Positions 1-5,806 of a stretch of DNA of 10,102 bases are shown piece by piece (the stretch's first letter is position 1; every line of letters begins with the position of its first letter). Source of the stretch: Verrucomicrobiales bacterium (lineage in GTDB: Bacteria > Verrucomicrobiota > Verrucomicrobiia > Limisphaerales > F1-80-MAGS106); NCBI GenBank assembly GCA_947487925.1, contig CANLCA010000056.1, forward strand, positions 1 to 10,102, written 5' to 3'. The notes beneath the pieces are model-generated. The model saw only the letters and a program-made list of their open reading frames with translations, made no database searches and had not been told where the DNA came from. The translations under genes and the position numbers were made by a program.

Positions 1-505
1 GTCCCCATGAAGATTGACACGCCACCATGCCCTCGCTCGGAACGCCGAGTCACCCGAGGCACTGACATCAGTGTCGGATTCTGCGACATTGGCATGCGAC
101 GGGGACTGGTAAAGCGGGCTCCTCCGAGATTCACCATCACTCTAGAAGGTGTGAGAACCAAGGCCGATTTCTTGCCCCCCCCACGGCAGCATTGCCGCCT
201 CGGGTTCGTGTCTGGATTGCGTGTCAACAAAGCTACGCCACCATACGACACCGCGTCGTATTTTCCAGAAGTTGATTTCGCGGGAAAGACATAGCGGAAC
301 CAAACCGACGACAATCTGAAAGAGCCTTTGGGAGCGCTCTGCGGCCTCTGTGCCCTCCCCCTCCGCGAACTACCGGACGTGGTCGAGAGCGTTATCCTCG
401 TTTGGCGGCTCAGCAGAGTATCCGACAGGCGCAACATCCGATGTTGACGGCACCCGGCGAAGAGGTTATGCGAATAGGGATCAGTCCCCGAAGAACCCAG
501 AACTT
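1..505. other. Non-coding or unassigned leader region
   Basis: No gene can be supported here. A 95-codon open frame at 7-294 (+) has no recognisable motif, an unnatural Pro/Arg-rich composition and no ribosome binding site, so I treat it as chance in GC-rich DNA. The frame that runs into the pseudopilin from 350 is an upstream extension and is not part of that protein. The stretch probably carries the promoter and 5' untranslated region of the gene at 506, but I see no convincing -35/-10 pair. Confidence 0.5.
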
Positions 506-1294
506 ATGAGCCGCCACCACCTTCTTCCCCGCCGTGCTTTCACGCTCATCGAACTCCTTGTCGTGATCGCGATCATCGCGATCCTCGCGGGAATGCTCTT
601 GCCCGCTTTGTCCAAGGCCAAATCGCAAGCTCACAAAACTCTATGCGCCAGCAACTCCAAACAATGGGGGATCGCTCTTGCCATGTACGCGGCGGACTTC
701 GACGACAGCTTCCCTGACAACACCGACGGAGCCGATCTGAGTTGGATGGGGCTCAAGATGATTGCGTTCTGGGAGAACTATTTGATTCGCTCTGACCGTC
801 CCACCAGCGCAAAGGATAAGAAAGCGAAGAACCATGTGATCTTCTGTCCCACCGATGAATGGCATCGCCAGGCCGACACTTGGCGCTTCGGCCAGGTGGG
901 CGCGGAAAAATCTCCGATCCTGACGGGTTATTTTTATCTCCCCGGCAGAGTTGCAGGGGGGTGGCCTTACGATTCCGAAAAGCTGAAGGAGTGGCACTTG
1001 CGTAAGAAAATGGGCGGCATCTACAGCGGCGCTCCCGTGTTGATCGACAGGATGCAAGGCGTCGGGCCGCGGACAACCAACATGTACGACGCGCGTCTCA
1101 CATGGACAGTCACCGACGGCGGCAAGAATTGGAGATCGGCCAATCACTGGGCGGGACCCCGCAATGCCCCGACTGGAGGCAATTTCCTGTTCGAAGATGG
1201 GCATGTGGAATGGCGCAACGGCAAGACTGTGGGCCTGGGTTCCTATGCCGGCACGTGGCAATGCTTCTACCGGATCCCCATCCCAGGGGAATAA
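506..1294 (+). CDS. Type II secretion/pseudopilin-like protein, variant H-X16-DG
   Basis: A 262-residue protein with a class III prepilin leader. A short basic leader (MSRHHLLPRRA) is followed by FTLIELLVVIAII and a hydrophobic helix (about residues 12-32) ending in MLLPALSKAK. Glu16 is the +5 Glu used for pilin assembly. A prepilin peptidase should cut between Ala11 and Phe12; Ala replaces the usual Gly at -1. The C-terminus carries a variant of the H-X9-DG signature: His214, then 16 residues, then Asp231-Gly232, in the context GGNFLFEDGHVEW. Conserved Cys114-Pro sits mid-protein. The start at 506 places the leader correctly; an in-frame ATG at 350 would add 52 residues of low-quality sequence. 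No good ribosome binding site is visible. It is probably anchored in the inner membrane with an exported globular domain; its substrate or role is unknown. It stands alone, without secretion-system genes beside it. Confidence 0.88.
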   Translation: MSRHHLLPRRAFTLIELLVVIAIIAILAGMLLPALSKAKSQAHKTLCASNSKQWGIALAMYAADFDDSFPDNTDGADLSWMGLKMIAFWENYLIRSDRPTSAKDKKAKNHVIFCPTDEWHRQADTWRFGQVGAEKSPILTGYFYLPGRVAGGWPYDSEKLKEWHLRKKMGGIYSGAPVLIDRMQGVGPRTTNMYDARLTWTVTDGGKNWRSANHWAGPRNAPTGGNFLFEDGHVEWRNGKTVGLGSYAGTWQCFYRIPIPGE

Positions 1295-1446
1295 AGCCAG
1301 GGGTTCCTAGTTTCTGAATCGGAACCTCCTCGTATCGCTACTCGGCCTTGGTCTGGGTCGGCGGAGTGCTGTCCCCCTGCCCGTTCACGGAGAATCCTAC
1401 CGCGAAATCAAGACTGGCGATTTCCCTCGATTCCTGTTCACTGATG

Positions 1447-1463
1447 CCCGTTTTATGAACGGG
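1447..1463 (+). promoter_or_regulatory. Small hairpin just before the methyltransferase start
   Basis: CCCGTT and AACGGG form a perfect 6-bp inverted repeat around a 5-base loop (TTATG), ending 10 bases before the ATG at 1474. In mRNA it would fold across the place where a ribosome binding site would lie. There is no T-run after it, so it is not a terminator. A regulatory role is inference; a repeat this short could be chance. Confidence 0.3.
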
Positions 1464-1473
1464 AACACCGGCC

Positions 1474-2250
1474 ATGAGCCATCAGGACACATACCGGCAC
1501 AATGAGACGCTGGCGCAGGTCCTGGCGGATTGGGACCCCGCGTTTTATGGCAAGTACATCGACACCCTGAAGCCTCTTGGTGGTTCGGGAAAAGTGTTGG
1601 ATGTCGGCTGTGGAGTGGGACGCGTGGTCGGGGAACTCCGCAAGGCTAATGTCGATGCCGTGGGCGTGGATGTTTCTGAAGCCAACATCCAACGGGCACG
1701 CTCCGAGGGGTTGCCGTGCGAATTATACGATGGCAAACGCCTGCCATTCCCCGACGCCACCTTCGCCGCTGCGGGAGCCTTGAATGTGCTGGAGCATGTC
1801 GAAGCTCCCGAGGAATTCTTGAAAGAACTGGTGCGGGTCGTCCGTCCGGGAGGTCGCGTTGTGGTATCCAGTCCCAACTTCTATCGGGCTATCGGCCTGC
1901 GTGATTACCACCGACAAATGCGTGGATGGCGCAATAAGTGGGCGAATTGGAATCGCCTTCGCGAAAAACAGCGCCTGATCCGTGCCGCTCCCGAGCGGGT
2001 CCGTTTTGACCGGATGACGCCTGTTTTCAAGCAGCCTTTCGAACCGGATGATGACGCGATCGTGGCGACCAATGGAATCGAAATGCGGTTCTTTCTCGAG
2101 CGCTTTGGCTGCGAGGTCACCAGCGTTGCATGCACGGATCGTTACGTGCCTCGTCTCGCGGACTGGGTCCTGAACGCCACTCCGCTGAGGTTTCTGATGT
2201 TCAACGCATTTGTCGTGGGGCGTCGGAGGGAAGGGCTCGCCACGAAATGA
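1474..2250 (+). CDS. Class I SAM-dependent methyltransferase
   Basis: A 258-residue soluble protein with the Rossmann-fold methyltransferase core. Motif I is VLDVGCGVGR (residues 41-50), the glycine-rich SAM-binding loop. The acidic end of strand beta-2 is in VGVDVS (63-68, Asp66 expected to bind the SAM ribose). LPFPDATF (90-97) leads into the post-motif II strand, and NVLEHVEAPEEFL (104-116) and LVRVVRPGGRVVVSSPN (119-135) are typical of the Methyltransf_11/UbiE-like group. The C-terminal third (about 140-250) has a Trp/Arg-rich insertion (WRNKWANWNRLREKQR), often seen in enzymes acting on sugar, lipid or other small-molecule acceptors, but the substrate cannot be read from the sequence. 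The start is fixed: an in-frame TGA lies at 1456-1458 and no other start codon lies between. The gene is 179 bases after the pseudopilin and 519 before the next gene, so probably monocistronic. Confidence 0.9.
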   Translation: MSHQDTYRHNETLAQVLADWDPAFYGKYIDTLKPLGGSGKVLDVGCGVGRVVGELRKANVDAVGVDVSEANIQRARSEGLPCELYDGKRLPFPDATFAAAGALNVLEHVEAPEEFLKELVRVVRPGGRVVVSSPNFYRAIGLRDYHRQMRGWRNKWANWNRLREKQRLIRAAPERVRFDRMTPVFKQPFEPDDDAIVATNGIEMRFFLERFGCEVTSVACTDRYVPRLADWVLNATPLRFLMFNAFVVGRRREGLATK

Positions 2251-2769
2251 ACCGGAGTCTTGATCCTCGATAGGGCTCCCATTTGTCGAGGCGAGGCGAG
2301 TAGCTAGGGGGCACTGCTGCATTGGCATGATGTTCCGATCGATTTGTGGCTGACGATTCAACCTGTCCTGAGGCGCTAGGTCACAGGATTCGCTAGAACT
2401 CGATATTCTCATTGTTGAGCAAGCTGCCACGGCTCGGAACTTCGGGTTTTATCAATTGTGAGTTGAAGCTCCGAAAACTTGCTCTCCCGCGGAATCGAGT
2501 TCGCTGAAGGAGTCAGAAACCTCGGATCGCCCGGGGGCGTTGTATCAAAAACTCCTGTATTTATTGAGTAAATGAAGCCCTCATCAGGGTATCCCCAAGG
2601 GACCGCAGGGGTCTGCCGGAAATTGAGGTTTCTGAGAATTGGGGTTCTTAGAAGCTGGAAAATAGGAGGTTGGCACTTCGTCTGCTAATGGATAACTAGG
2701 TTGATCGTTCAGATCGAGTTTAAGAAAAAAATCTGCGCTCAACCCAAAAACTAAAAAAAAGACAAGACC
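2251..2769. other. 519-base intergenic gap before the small peptide gene
   Basis: No supported protein gene on either strand: the open frames here are short, unlike any family I know, and lack starts with good context. It is less GC-rich than the flanking genes, especially the A-rich last 50 bases (runs of A at 2724-2731 and 2753-2760). A consensus-like AGGAGG occurs at 2664-2669 but is followed only by a very short frame. A tandem repeat lies at 2621-2651. The region may hold the promoter and a long leader of the peptide gene, or a small RNA; neither can be shown. Confidence 0.5.
2621..2651 (+). repeat. Two adjacent imperfect 15-16 base repeats
   Basis: AATTGAGGTTTCTGAG (2621-2636) is followed directly by AATTGGGGTTCTTAG (2637-2651). 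The copies differ by one substitution in the G-rich part, one missing T and one G/T change. A tandem pair upstream of a small gene can be a transcription factor site, but this one lies about 120 bases before the ATG and could be chance. Confidence 0.35.
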
Positions 2770-2928
2770 ATGAGCCAGAACAAGAAAGACAAAGAACTGA
2801 CACCTGAGCAACTCGAGAAGATCGCCGGCGGCGGCAGTTCGACCAGCGGTGGCGCCAGCTCCCGTTCAGGGGCGTCCTCCAGGACTGGGATCAGTTCCCG
2901 CACCGGCGGCGCTTCTTCCAAGCGCTAA
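2770..2928 (+). CDS. Small double-glycine leader peptide (putative RiPP/bacteriocin-like precursor)
   Basis: A 52-residue peptide. The N-terminal part (MSQNKKDKELTPEQLEKIAGG) matches the double-glycine leader consensus used by C39-peptidase ABC transporters: counting Gly21 as -1, Leu10 is -12, Thr11 -11, Glu13 -9, Leu15 -7, Ile18 -4 and Gly20-Gly21 -2/-1. Cleavage after Gly21 would release a 31-residue basic core made of Gly, Ser, Thr, Ala and Arg, built from hexapeptide repeats: GASSRS (28-33), GASSRT (34-39), GISSRT (40-45), then GGASSKR (46-52). There is no Cys, so lanthionine or disulfide bridges are excluded; Ser/Thr remain possible modification sites. An in-frame TAA at 2752-2754 fixes the start. 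No Shine-Dalgarno is visible, but the leader mRNA is A-rich. A strong terminator follows 61 bases after the stop. No transporter or modifying enzyme is adjacent. It could instead be an unprocessed small basic protein; function is not known. Confidence 0.75.
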   Translation: MSQNKKDKELTPEQLEKIAGGGSSTSGGASSRSGASSRTGISSRTGGASSKR

Positions 2929-2989
2929 GGAAGACTTCGTCCGCGCACTCCGTCTCTTTCGGTGTGCCAGCGTTGACGAGAATAGTTTC

Positions 2990-3026
2990 AAACAATGCGC
3001 GCGGAAACCGCGCGCATTGTTTTTTT
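2990..3026 (+). terminator. Strong intrinsic terminator after the small peptide gene
   Basis: A perfect 15-bp stem (arms 2990-3004 and 3008-3022, with GCGCGCGG at the top) around an AAA loop, running into an uninterrupted T-run at 3020-3026. This is a textbook Rho-independent terminator. It ends the transcript of the 2770-2928 peptide and separates it from the pseudopilin at 3146. Its presence supports the small frame being a real, independently transcribed gene. Confidence 0.93.
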
Positions 3027-3082
3027 CTCCCACCGGCTCCTCTTCGGAAGCCGTCCCCTCGAATTCAGCGTCTAAGGATTTC

Positions 3083-3112
3083 TTGTCTTCAGCCCTCCTG
3101 AGGGTCTACGAT
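3083..3112 (+). promoter_or_regulatory. Possible sigma-70-type promoter for the second pseudopilin
   Basis: TTGTCT (3083-3088) and TACGAT (3107-3112) are 18 bases apart, each matching 4 of 6 consensus positions. They lie after the terminator at 2990-3026 and 34 bases before the ATG at 3146, where a promoter is required. The match is weak and many such pairs arise by chance. Confidence 0.25.
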
Positions 3113-3145
3113 GGGTTATCCCTGAAAAAACGAAAGTGTCTTCCT

Positions 3146-3970
3146 ATGAGATCAAAAACCCCACTTTGCGGATCGACCCAAGGCCCGCACTACGGATTTA
3201 CTCTCATCGAGTTGTTAGTCGTTATCGCGATCATTGCCATTCTTGCGGGCATGCTGCTGCCATCCCTCAGCAAGGCGAAAACGAAGGCGCACGGCATCTA
3301 CTGCATGAACAATCTCAAGACCATGCAGCTCGGCTGGATCATGTACACCCATGACAACGACGACTTTCTCCCCGGCAACAAGTGGGACGAGGTGGGCCCT
3401 CGAAGCTGGGTCTCAGGCTGGCTGAATTTCTCCGATAATCATCCCGACAACACCAACACACTCTACATTTTGGACGAACGCTGGGCTCAGTTGGGCATCT
3501 ATACAAAAACAGCGGGCGCCTACAAATGCCCGGCTGATCGGATCACAGTCAAGAACGGGAATGTCTCCCGCGGACGTGTGCGGAGCATCTCGATGAGCGG
3601 TTGGATGGGGCCGAATGCGCCGGCGTGGAACCCCGGTTTCACTGTCTTTGCCAAAGTTTCCCAAATGGTCAAACTCCCTCCCTCACAAGCCTTGGTGTAT
3701 CTGGATGAGCGAGAGGATAGCATCGATGACGGCTATTACGCCGTGAACATGAACAAAGCGGTATGGGAGCTTGTCAATTTTCCTGGCGGCTTCCACAACA
3801 AAGCTGGCGGCTTGAGCTTTGCCGACGGACACACCGAGATTCATCGCTGGGTCGACCCACGCACAACCCCGCCTTTTCAAAAGGGAAAGAAGCGGGAGTT
3901 CACACCGATGAAAGACAACCGCGACTTGACGTGGCTCCAGGAGCACGCAACTTCCACCATCAAGGACTAG
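3146..3970 (+). CDS. Type II secretion/pseudopilin-like protein with H-X9-DG domain
   Basis: A 274-residue prepilin-like protein. A 17-residue leader ends in Gly17, followed by FTLIELLVVIAIIAIL (from Phe18) with Glu22 at +5 and a membrane helix at about 18-38. The helix exits through MLLPSLSKAKTKA, then CMNNLKTMQLGW, typical of Verrucomicrobia/Planctomycetes pseudopilins (prepilin N-methylation plus DUF1559-like C-terminal part). YKCPADR (126-132) and FHNKAGGLSFADGH (216-229) contain the H-X9-DG signature (His217, Asp227-Gly228). The start at 3146 gives a normal leader; the frame stays open back to 2849, but that part overlaps the small peptide gene and the terminator, so it is not coding. 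It is closely similar throughout to the protein at 4781-5590 (shared KCPADR, ND/DDG, HNKAGG-SFADGH-EI and the C-terminal W-QE tail). Its precise role, pilus-like fibre or periplasmic scaffold, is unknown. Confidence 0.9.
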   Translation: MRSKTPLCGSTQGPHYGFTLIELLVVIAIIAILAGMLLPSLSKAKTKAHGIYCMNNLKTMQLGWIMYTHDNDDFLPGNKWDEVGPRSWVSGWLNFSDNHPDNTNTLYILDERWAQLGIYTKTAGAYKCPADRITVKNGNVSRGRVRSISMSGWMGPNAPAWNPGFTVFAKVSQMVKLPPSQALVYLDEREDSIDDGYYAVNMNKAVWELVNFPGGFHNKAGGLSFADGHTEIHRWVDPRTTPPFQKGKKREFTPMKDNRDLTWLQEHATSTIKD

Positions 3971-4016
3971 TCCCGCTTGCTGGCTTGGGAGGCCGCTTCT
4001 CCAAAGCAGACGAGGC

Positions 4017-4048
4017 AAAAAAAAAGAGGCCCGGCAAAGCCGAGCCTC
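4017..4048 (-). terminator. Intrinsic terminator of the RRM protein gene
   Basis: Read on the minus strand, GAGGCTCGGC, loop TTT, GCCGGGCCTC form a 10-bp stem (one T-G pair; arms 4039-4048 and 4026-4035), followed by nine T (4025 down to 4017). It starts 22 bases after the RRM stop codon. On the plus strand there is no T-run after the stem, so it does not obviously terminate the convergent pseudopilin transcript ending at 3970. Confidence 0.9.
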
Positions 4049-4070
4049 CATGAAACCCGAAGACGCCAAA

Positions 4071-4406
4071 TTAATAGCGACCACGACCGCCGCCGCCGCC
4101 GCCGCCGCCGTATTCACGGCGACCACCGCCACCGCCACCGCCACCGCCTGAACGCTCTTCGCGAGGCTTGGCGACGTTGACAGTCAGTTCGCGACCATCC
4201 AACGATTTACCGCTCAGGCCCGAGATGGCCGCCTGGGCCTCTTCGGAGGTGTTCATCGTGACGAAACCAAAACCACGGGGACGGCCGGTTTCCCGGTCCA
4301 TCATCAGGTTGATTTCGTTCACGGCGCCGAACTCAGAAAACGCATCGCGCAACTGGGGTTCGGTGGTGTTGAAGGAAAGGTTCCCAACAAACAGTTTATT
4401 ACTCAT
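4071..4406 (-). CDS. Glycine-rich single-RRM RNA-binding protein
   Basis: A 111-residue protein made of one RNA recognition motif and a Gly/Arg tail. RNP2 is LFVGNL (5-10) and RNP1 is RGFGFVTM (44-51), both with the aromatic residues that stack on RNA bases (Phe6, Phe46, Phe48). The domain spans about residues 3-81. The tail is nine Gly (87-95), RREY, eight Gly (100-107) and RGRY, resembling eukaryotic RGG-type and cyanobacterial Rbp proteins. Bacterial members bind single-stranded RNA; cyanobacterial homologues are cold-induced, which suggests but does not prove a role in RNA folding or stability here. The start at 4406 places RNP2 at the normal distance; AGGA lies 16-19 bases upstream on this strand, too far for a good site. 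A long upstream gap (374 bases) leaves room for a regulatory leader. It is transcribed alone, with its own terminator. Confidence 0.95.
   Translation of the reverse strand: MSNKLFVGNLSFNTTEPQLRDAFSEFGAVNEINLMMDRETGRPRGFGFVTMNTSEEAQAAISGLSGKSLDGRELTVNVAKPREERSGGGGGGGGGRREYGGGGGGGGRGRY
4087..4148 (-). repeat. Two in-frame glycine-coding microsatellites
   Basis: The tail of the RRM gene contains (CCG)8 at 4087-4110 and (ACCGCC)4 at 4125-4148 on the plus strand, both read as Gly codons on the minus strand. Unit lengths of 3 and 6 mean that slippage would change the number of Gly residues without shifting the frame. Confidence 0.85.
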
Positions 4407-4780
4407 GTGATGTTTTACTGTCCTAAACTAACCGTTGCATTCTCCAGACTGTTCCCGAACGTCGGGTCTAAAATCATCACTGAATCGAGTTCAACTGAGG
4501 ATTCACCATGCCTTGAAAGAAAGTGACAAGCTATCGAACAGACGGAGCCATAGTGGCGGTTCCCTGAAGAAAAGCAAATGCTATCCTTGAATATTTATCA
4601 ATCCTATCGACCAGTCGCGCACCTCGAACGACCAGCCGAGGGGGCTAACTTCTGAAGACTCAGTCACTCGAGGCTGCGAAATCTGTCTTGGAATCCGTGA
4701 TACAAACGGATCCAGGGGCTTGTATTCAATTCCAAGGTTCCAAACAATTCTGATCCTCGTCAAAACCACCTGACCTCGGT
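4407..4780. other. Intergenic region upstream of the RRM gene
   Basis: A 374-base gap between two minus-strand genes, with no supported frame on either strand. It must contain the 3' end of the pseudopilin mRNA and the promoter of the RRM gene. A weak candidate on the minus strand is TTGTCA (plus-strand 4524-4529) and GTGAAT (4501-4506), 17 bases apart, which would give a leader of nearly 90 bases. The clearest structure is the imperfect hairpin at 4687-4736. Confidence 0.5.
4687..4736 (-). repeat. Long imperfect inverted repeat (hairpin)
   Basis: CTTGGAAT (4687-4694) pairs with ATTCCAAG (4729-4736), and inside it ATACAA (4700-4705) pairs with TTGTAT (4720-4725). A 5/3-base internal loop and a 14-base apical loop separate the parts. 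It lies 44 bases beyond the stop codon of the minus-strand pseudopilin. No T-run follows on either side, so it is not a standard terminator. It could protect the mRNA 3' end, bind a protein, or form part of a small RNA; all are inference. Confidence 0.5.
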
Positions 4781-5590
4781 CTACAGCTTTCGCGTGCTGC
4801 GCTCCTGGATCCAACGGAAATCGTCGACTTTCTGATCGGAGGATCCGCTGTTCCTGGGGAAATTCACCACTGCTTTGTCGCGCCATTTGCGAATCTCTGA
4901 ATGACCGTCCGCGAACGAAATGCCGCCCGCCTTGTTGTGGTAGGAGGCCGGATAATCGACCCAATCCTTGTTCGGTTCGGGATTCACCACAAACCAGCCG
5001 TCGTTGATGCTGTCCGGGTTTTCATCGATCGTCACCCAGCAGTTGGCGGGCGACGGGTCGATAATGTCGTCAACTTTGCGATAAACTTTGCCACCCGGCC
5101 AAGCCGCAATCGGATTCATCCAGCAGGACATCGAGAGGCTTCGGACTTTGGGAATGCCTCCGCCGCGTCCGTAATTGTTCTTGCTCGTGGCTCGGTCCGC
5201 CGGGCATTTGTAGACGGAGAGGCTGTTCACGTAAGGGTAGAGAAGGGAATCCTGAATCAAAATCGTGTTGGTCCAGCTAGGGGAGGCGTGCATGGTTCCC
5301 ATACACCATTGTTGGTTGACCCCGTAGTTTTTGTTAGGCCGAGGTACGTCGATTAGGACGTCCAAGCCGCCGGACTTGCAGATTTGGTCGTTAAAATCCC
5401 CCGAGTAAAGGGTCCAGCCGAGCATCAATTGCTTGGTGTTGTTCATGCACATGATGCCTTGCGCCTTGGTTTTGGCTTTGCTGAGAGCGGGCAGGAGCAT
5501 TCCCGCGAGAATAGCGATGATCGCGATGACGACCAGGAGCTCGATGAGAGTGAAGCCCCTGGTCAGGGGATTCTGTTCGACGGTTTTCAT
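4781..5590 (-). CDS. Type II secretion/pseudopilin-like protein with H-X9-DG domain
   Basis: A 269-residue prepilin-like protein. The leader MKTVEQNPLTRG ends at Gly12, and the mature protein would begin at Phe13 of FTLIELLVVIAII, with Glu17 at +5 and a membrane helix at about 13-33. CMNNTKQLMLGWTLYSGDFND follows the helix. YKCPADR (127-133), DSINDGWFVVNPEP (193-206) and YHNKAGGISFADGH (217-230, His218 and Asp228-Gly229) place it in the H-X9-DG family. It has several extra Cys residues (48, 71, 96, 129, 156, 184) that could form disulfides after export. It is the close paralogue of the gene at 3146-3970 and lies in opposite orientation to it. The start gives a normal short leader; no ribosome binding site is obvious. 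It is transcribed divergently from mutS across a 216-base gap. Confidence 0.92.
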   Translation of the reverse strand: MKTVEQNPLTRGFTLIELLVVIAIIAILAGMLLPALSKAKTKAQGIMCMNNTKQLMLGWTLYSGDFNDQICKSGGLDVLIDVPRPNKNYGVNQQWCMGTMHASPSWTNTILIQDSLLYPYVNSLSVYKCPADRATSKNNYGRGGGIPKVRSLSMSCWMNPIAAWPGGKVYRKVDDIIDPSPANCWVTIDENPDSINDGWFVVNPEPNKDWVDYPASYHNKAGGISFADGHSEIRKWRDKAVVNFPRNSGSSDQKVDDFRWIQERSTRKL

Positions 5591-5806
5591 GGTCGCAGGT
5601 CAGGGAGTTTGGGTCGTGCTAGTGCCGGGCAAGATTTCTTCCGCAGGCCTATCAGAATCACTTGCACAGCGCAAGATTGTCTTGAAGTTTCCTCTTCGGG
5701 CCAAACGTGAGGGCGCCGCTCGCGTAGTTTGTCCCATTTTCTGCTCCACACCGCGTCAGGTTACGTTAAGCTGTTCGGGCGCGTGGTCGGCGCGCCGAGA
5801 GATGTC
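5591..5806. promoter_or_regulatory. Divergent promoter region between pseudopilin and mutS
   Basis: This 216-base stretch separates divergent start codons, so it should contain promoters for both genes. No strong -35/-10 pair is seen. A short dyad, CTTGC (5661-5665) and GCAAG (5671-5675), lies near the middle, with a further CTTGAAG at 5681-5687. It may be an operator, but is short enough to be chance. GAGAG (5797-5801) lies a few bases before the mutS ATG and is the nearest thing to a ribosome binding site there. Confidence 0.4.

Noticed and set aside
18..245. Direct repeat ACGCCACCAT at 18-27 and 236-245
   Set aside because: Ten bases shared once at a distance of more than 200 bases is not distinguishable from chance, and no element boundaries are visible.
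7..294. 95-codon open frame on the plus strand
   Set aside because: No motif, no ribosome binding site and odd composition; such frames are common by chance in GC-rich DNA.
641..1261. 206-codon frame antisense to the first pseudopilin
   Set aside because: Shadow of a well-supported gene, with no motif of its own.
1304..1329. Inverted repeat GGTTCC/GGAACC after the first pseudopilin as a terminator
   Set aside because: The stem is short, the loop is 13 bases and no T-run follows.
2849..3145. Upstream in-frame extension of the second pseudopilin
   Set aside because: It overlaps the small peptide gene and reads through the intrinsic terminator. The prepilin leader only makes sense from the ATG at 3146.
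3683..4144. Minus-strand frame with Ala/Val-rich start resembling a signal peptide
   Set aside because: The Ala/Val run is the out-of-frame reading of the glycine microsatellites of the RRM gene, and the rest is antisense to the pseudopilin.
4087..4148. Short regular repeats that might suggest a CRISPR-like array
   Set aside because: Units are 3 and 6 bases without spacers and encode the Gly tail of the RRM protein.
506..5590. The three pseudopilins as a type II secretion or type IV pilus operon
   Set aside because: They are unlinked transcription units in mixed orientation, with no ATPase, inner-membrane platform, secretin or prepilin peptidase gene in the window.
5729..5806. 26-residue N-terminal extension of MutS
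   Set aside because: MutS proteins begin a few residues before the TPMM-QY motif, which matches the ATG at 5807. The extension has no family similarity.
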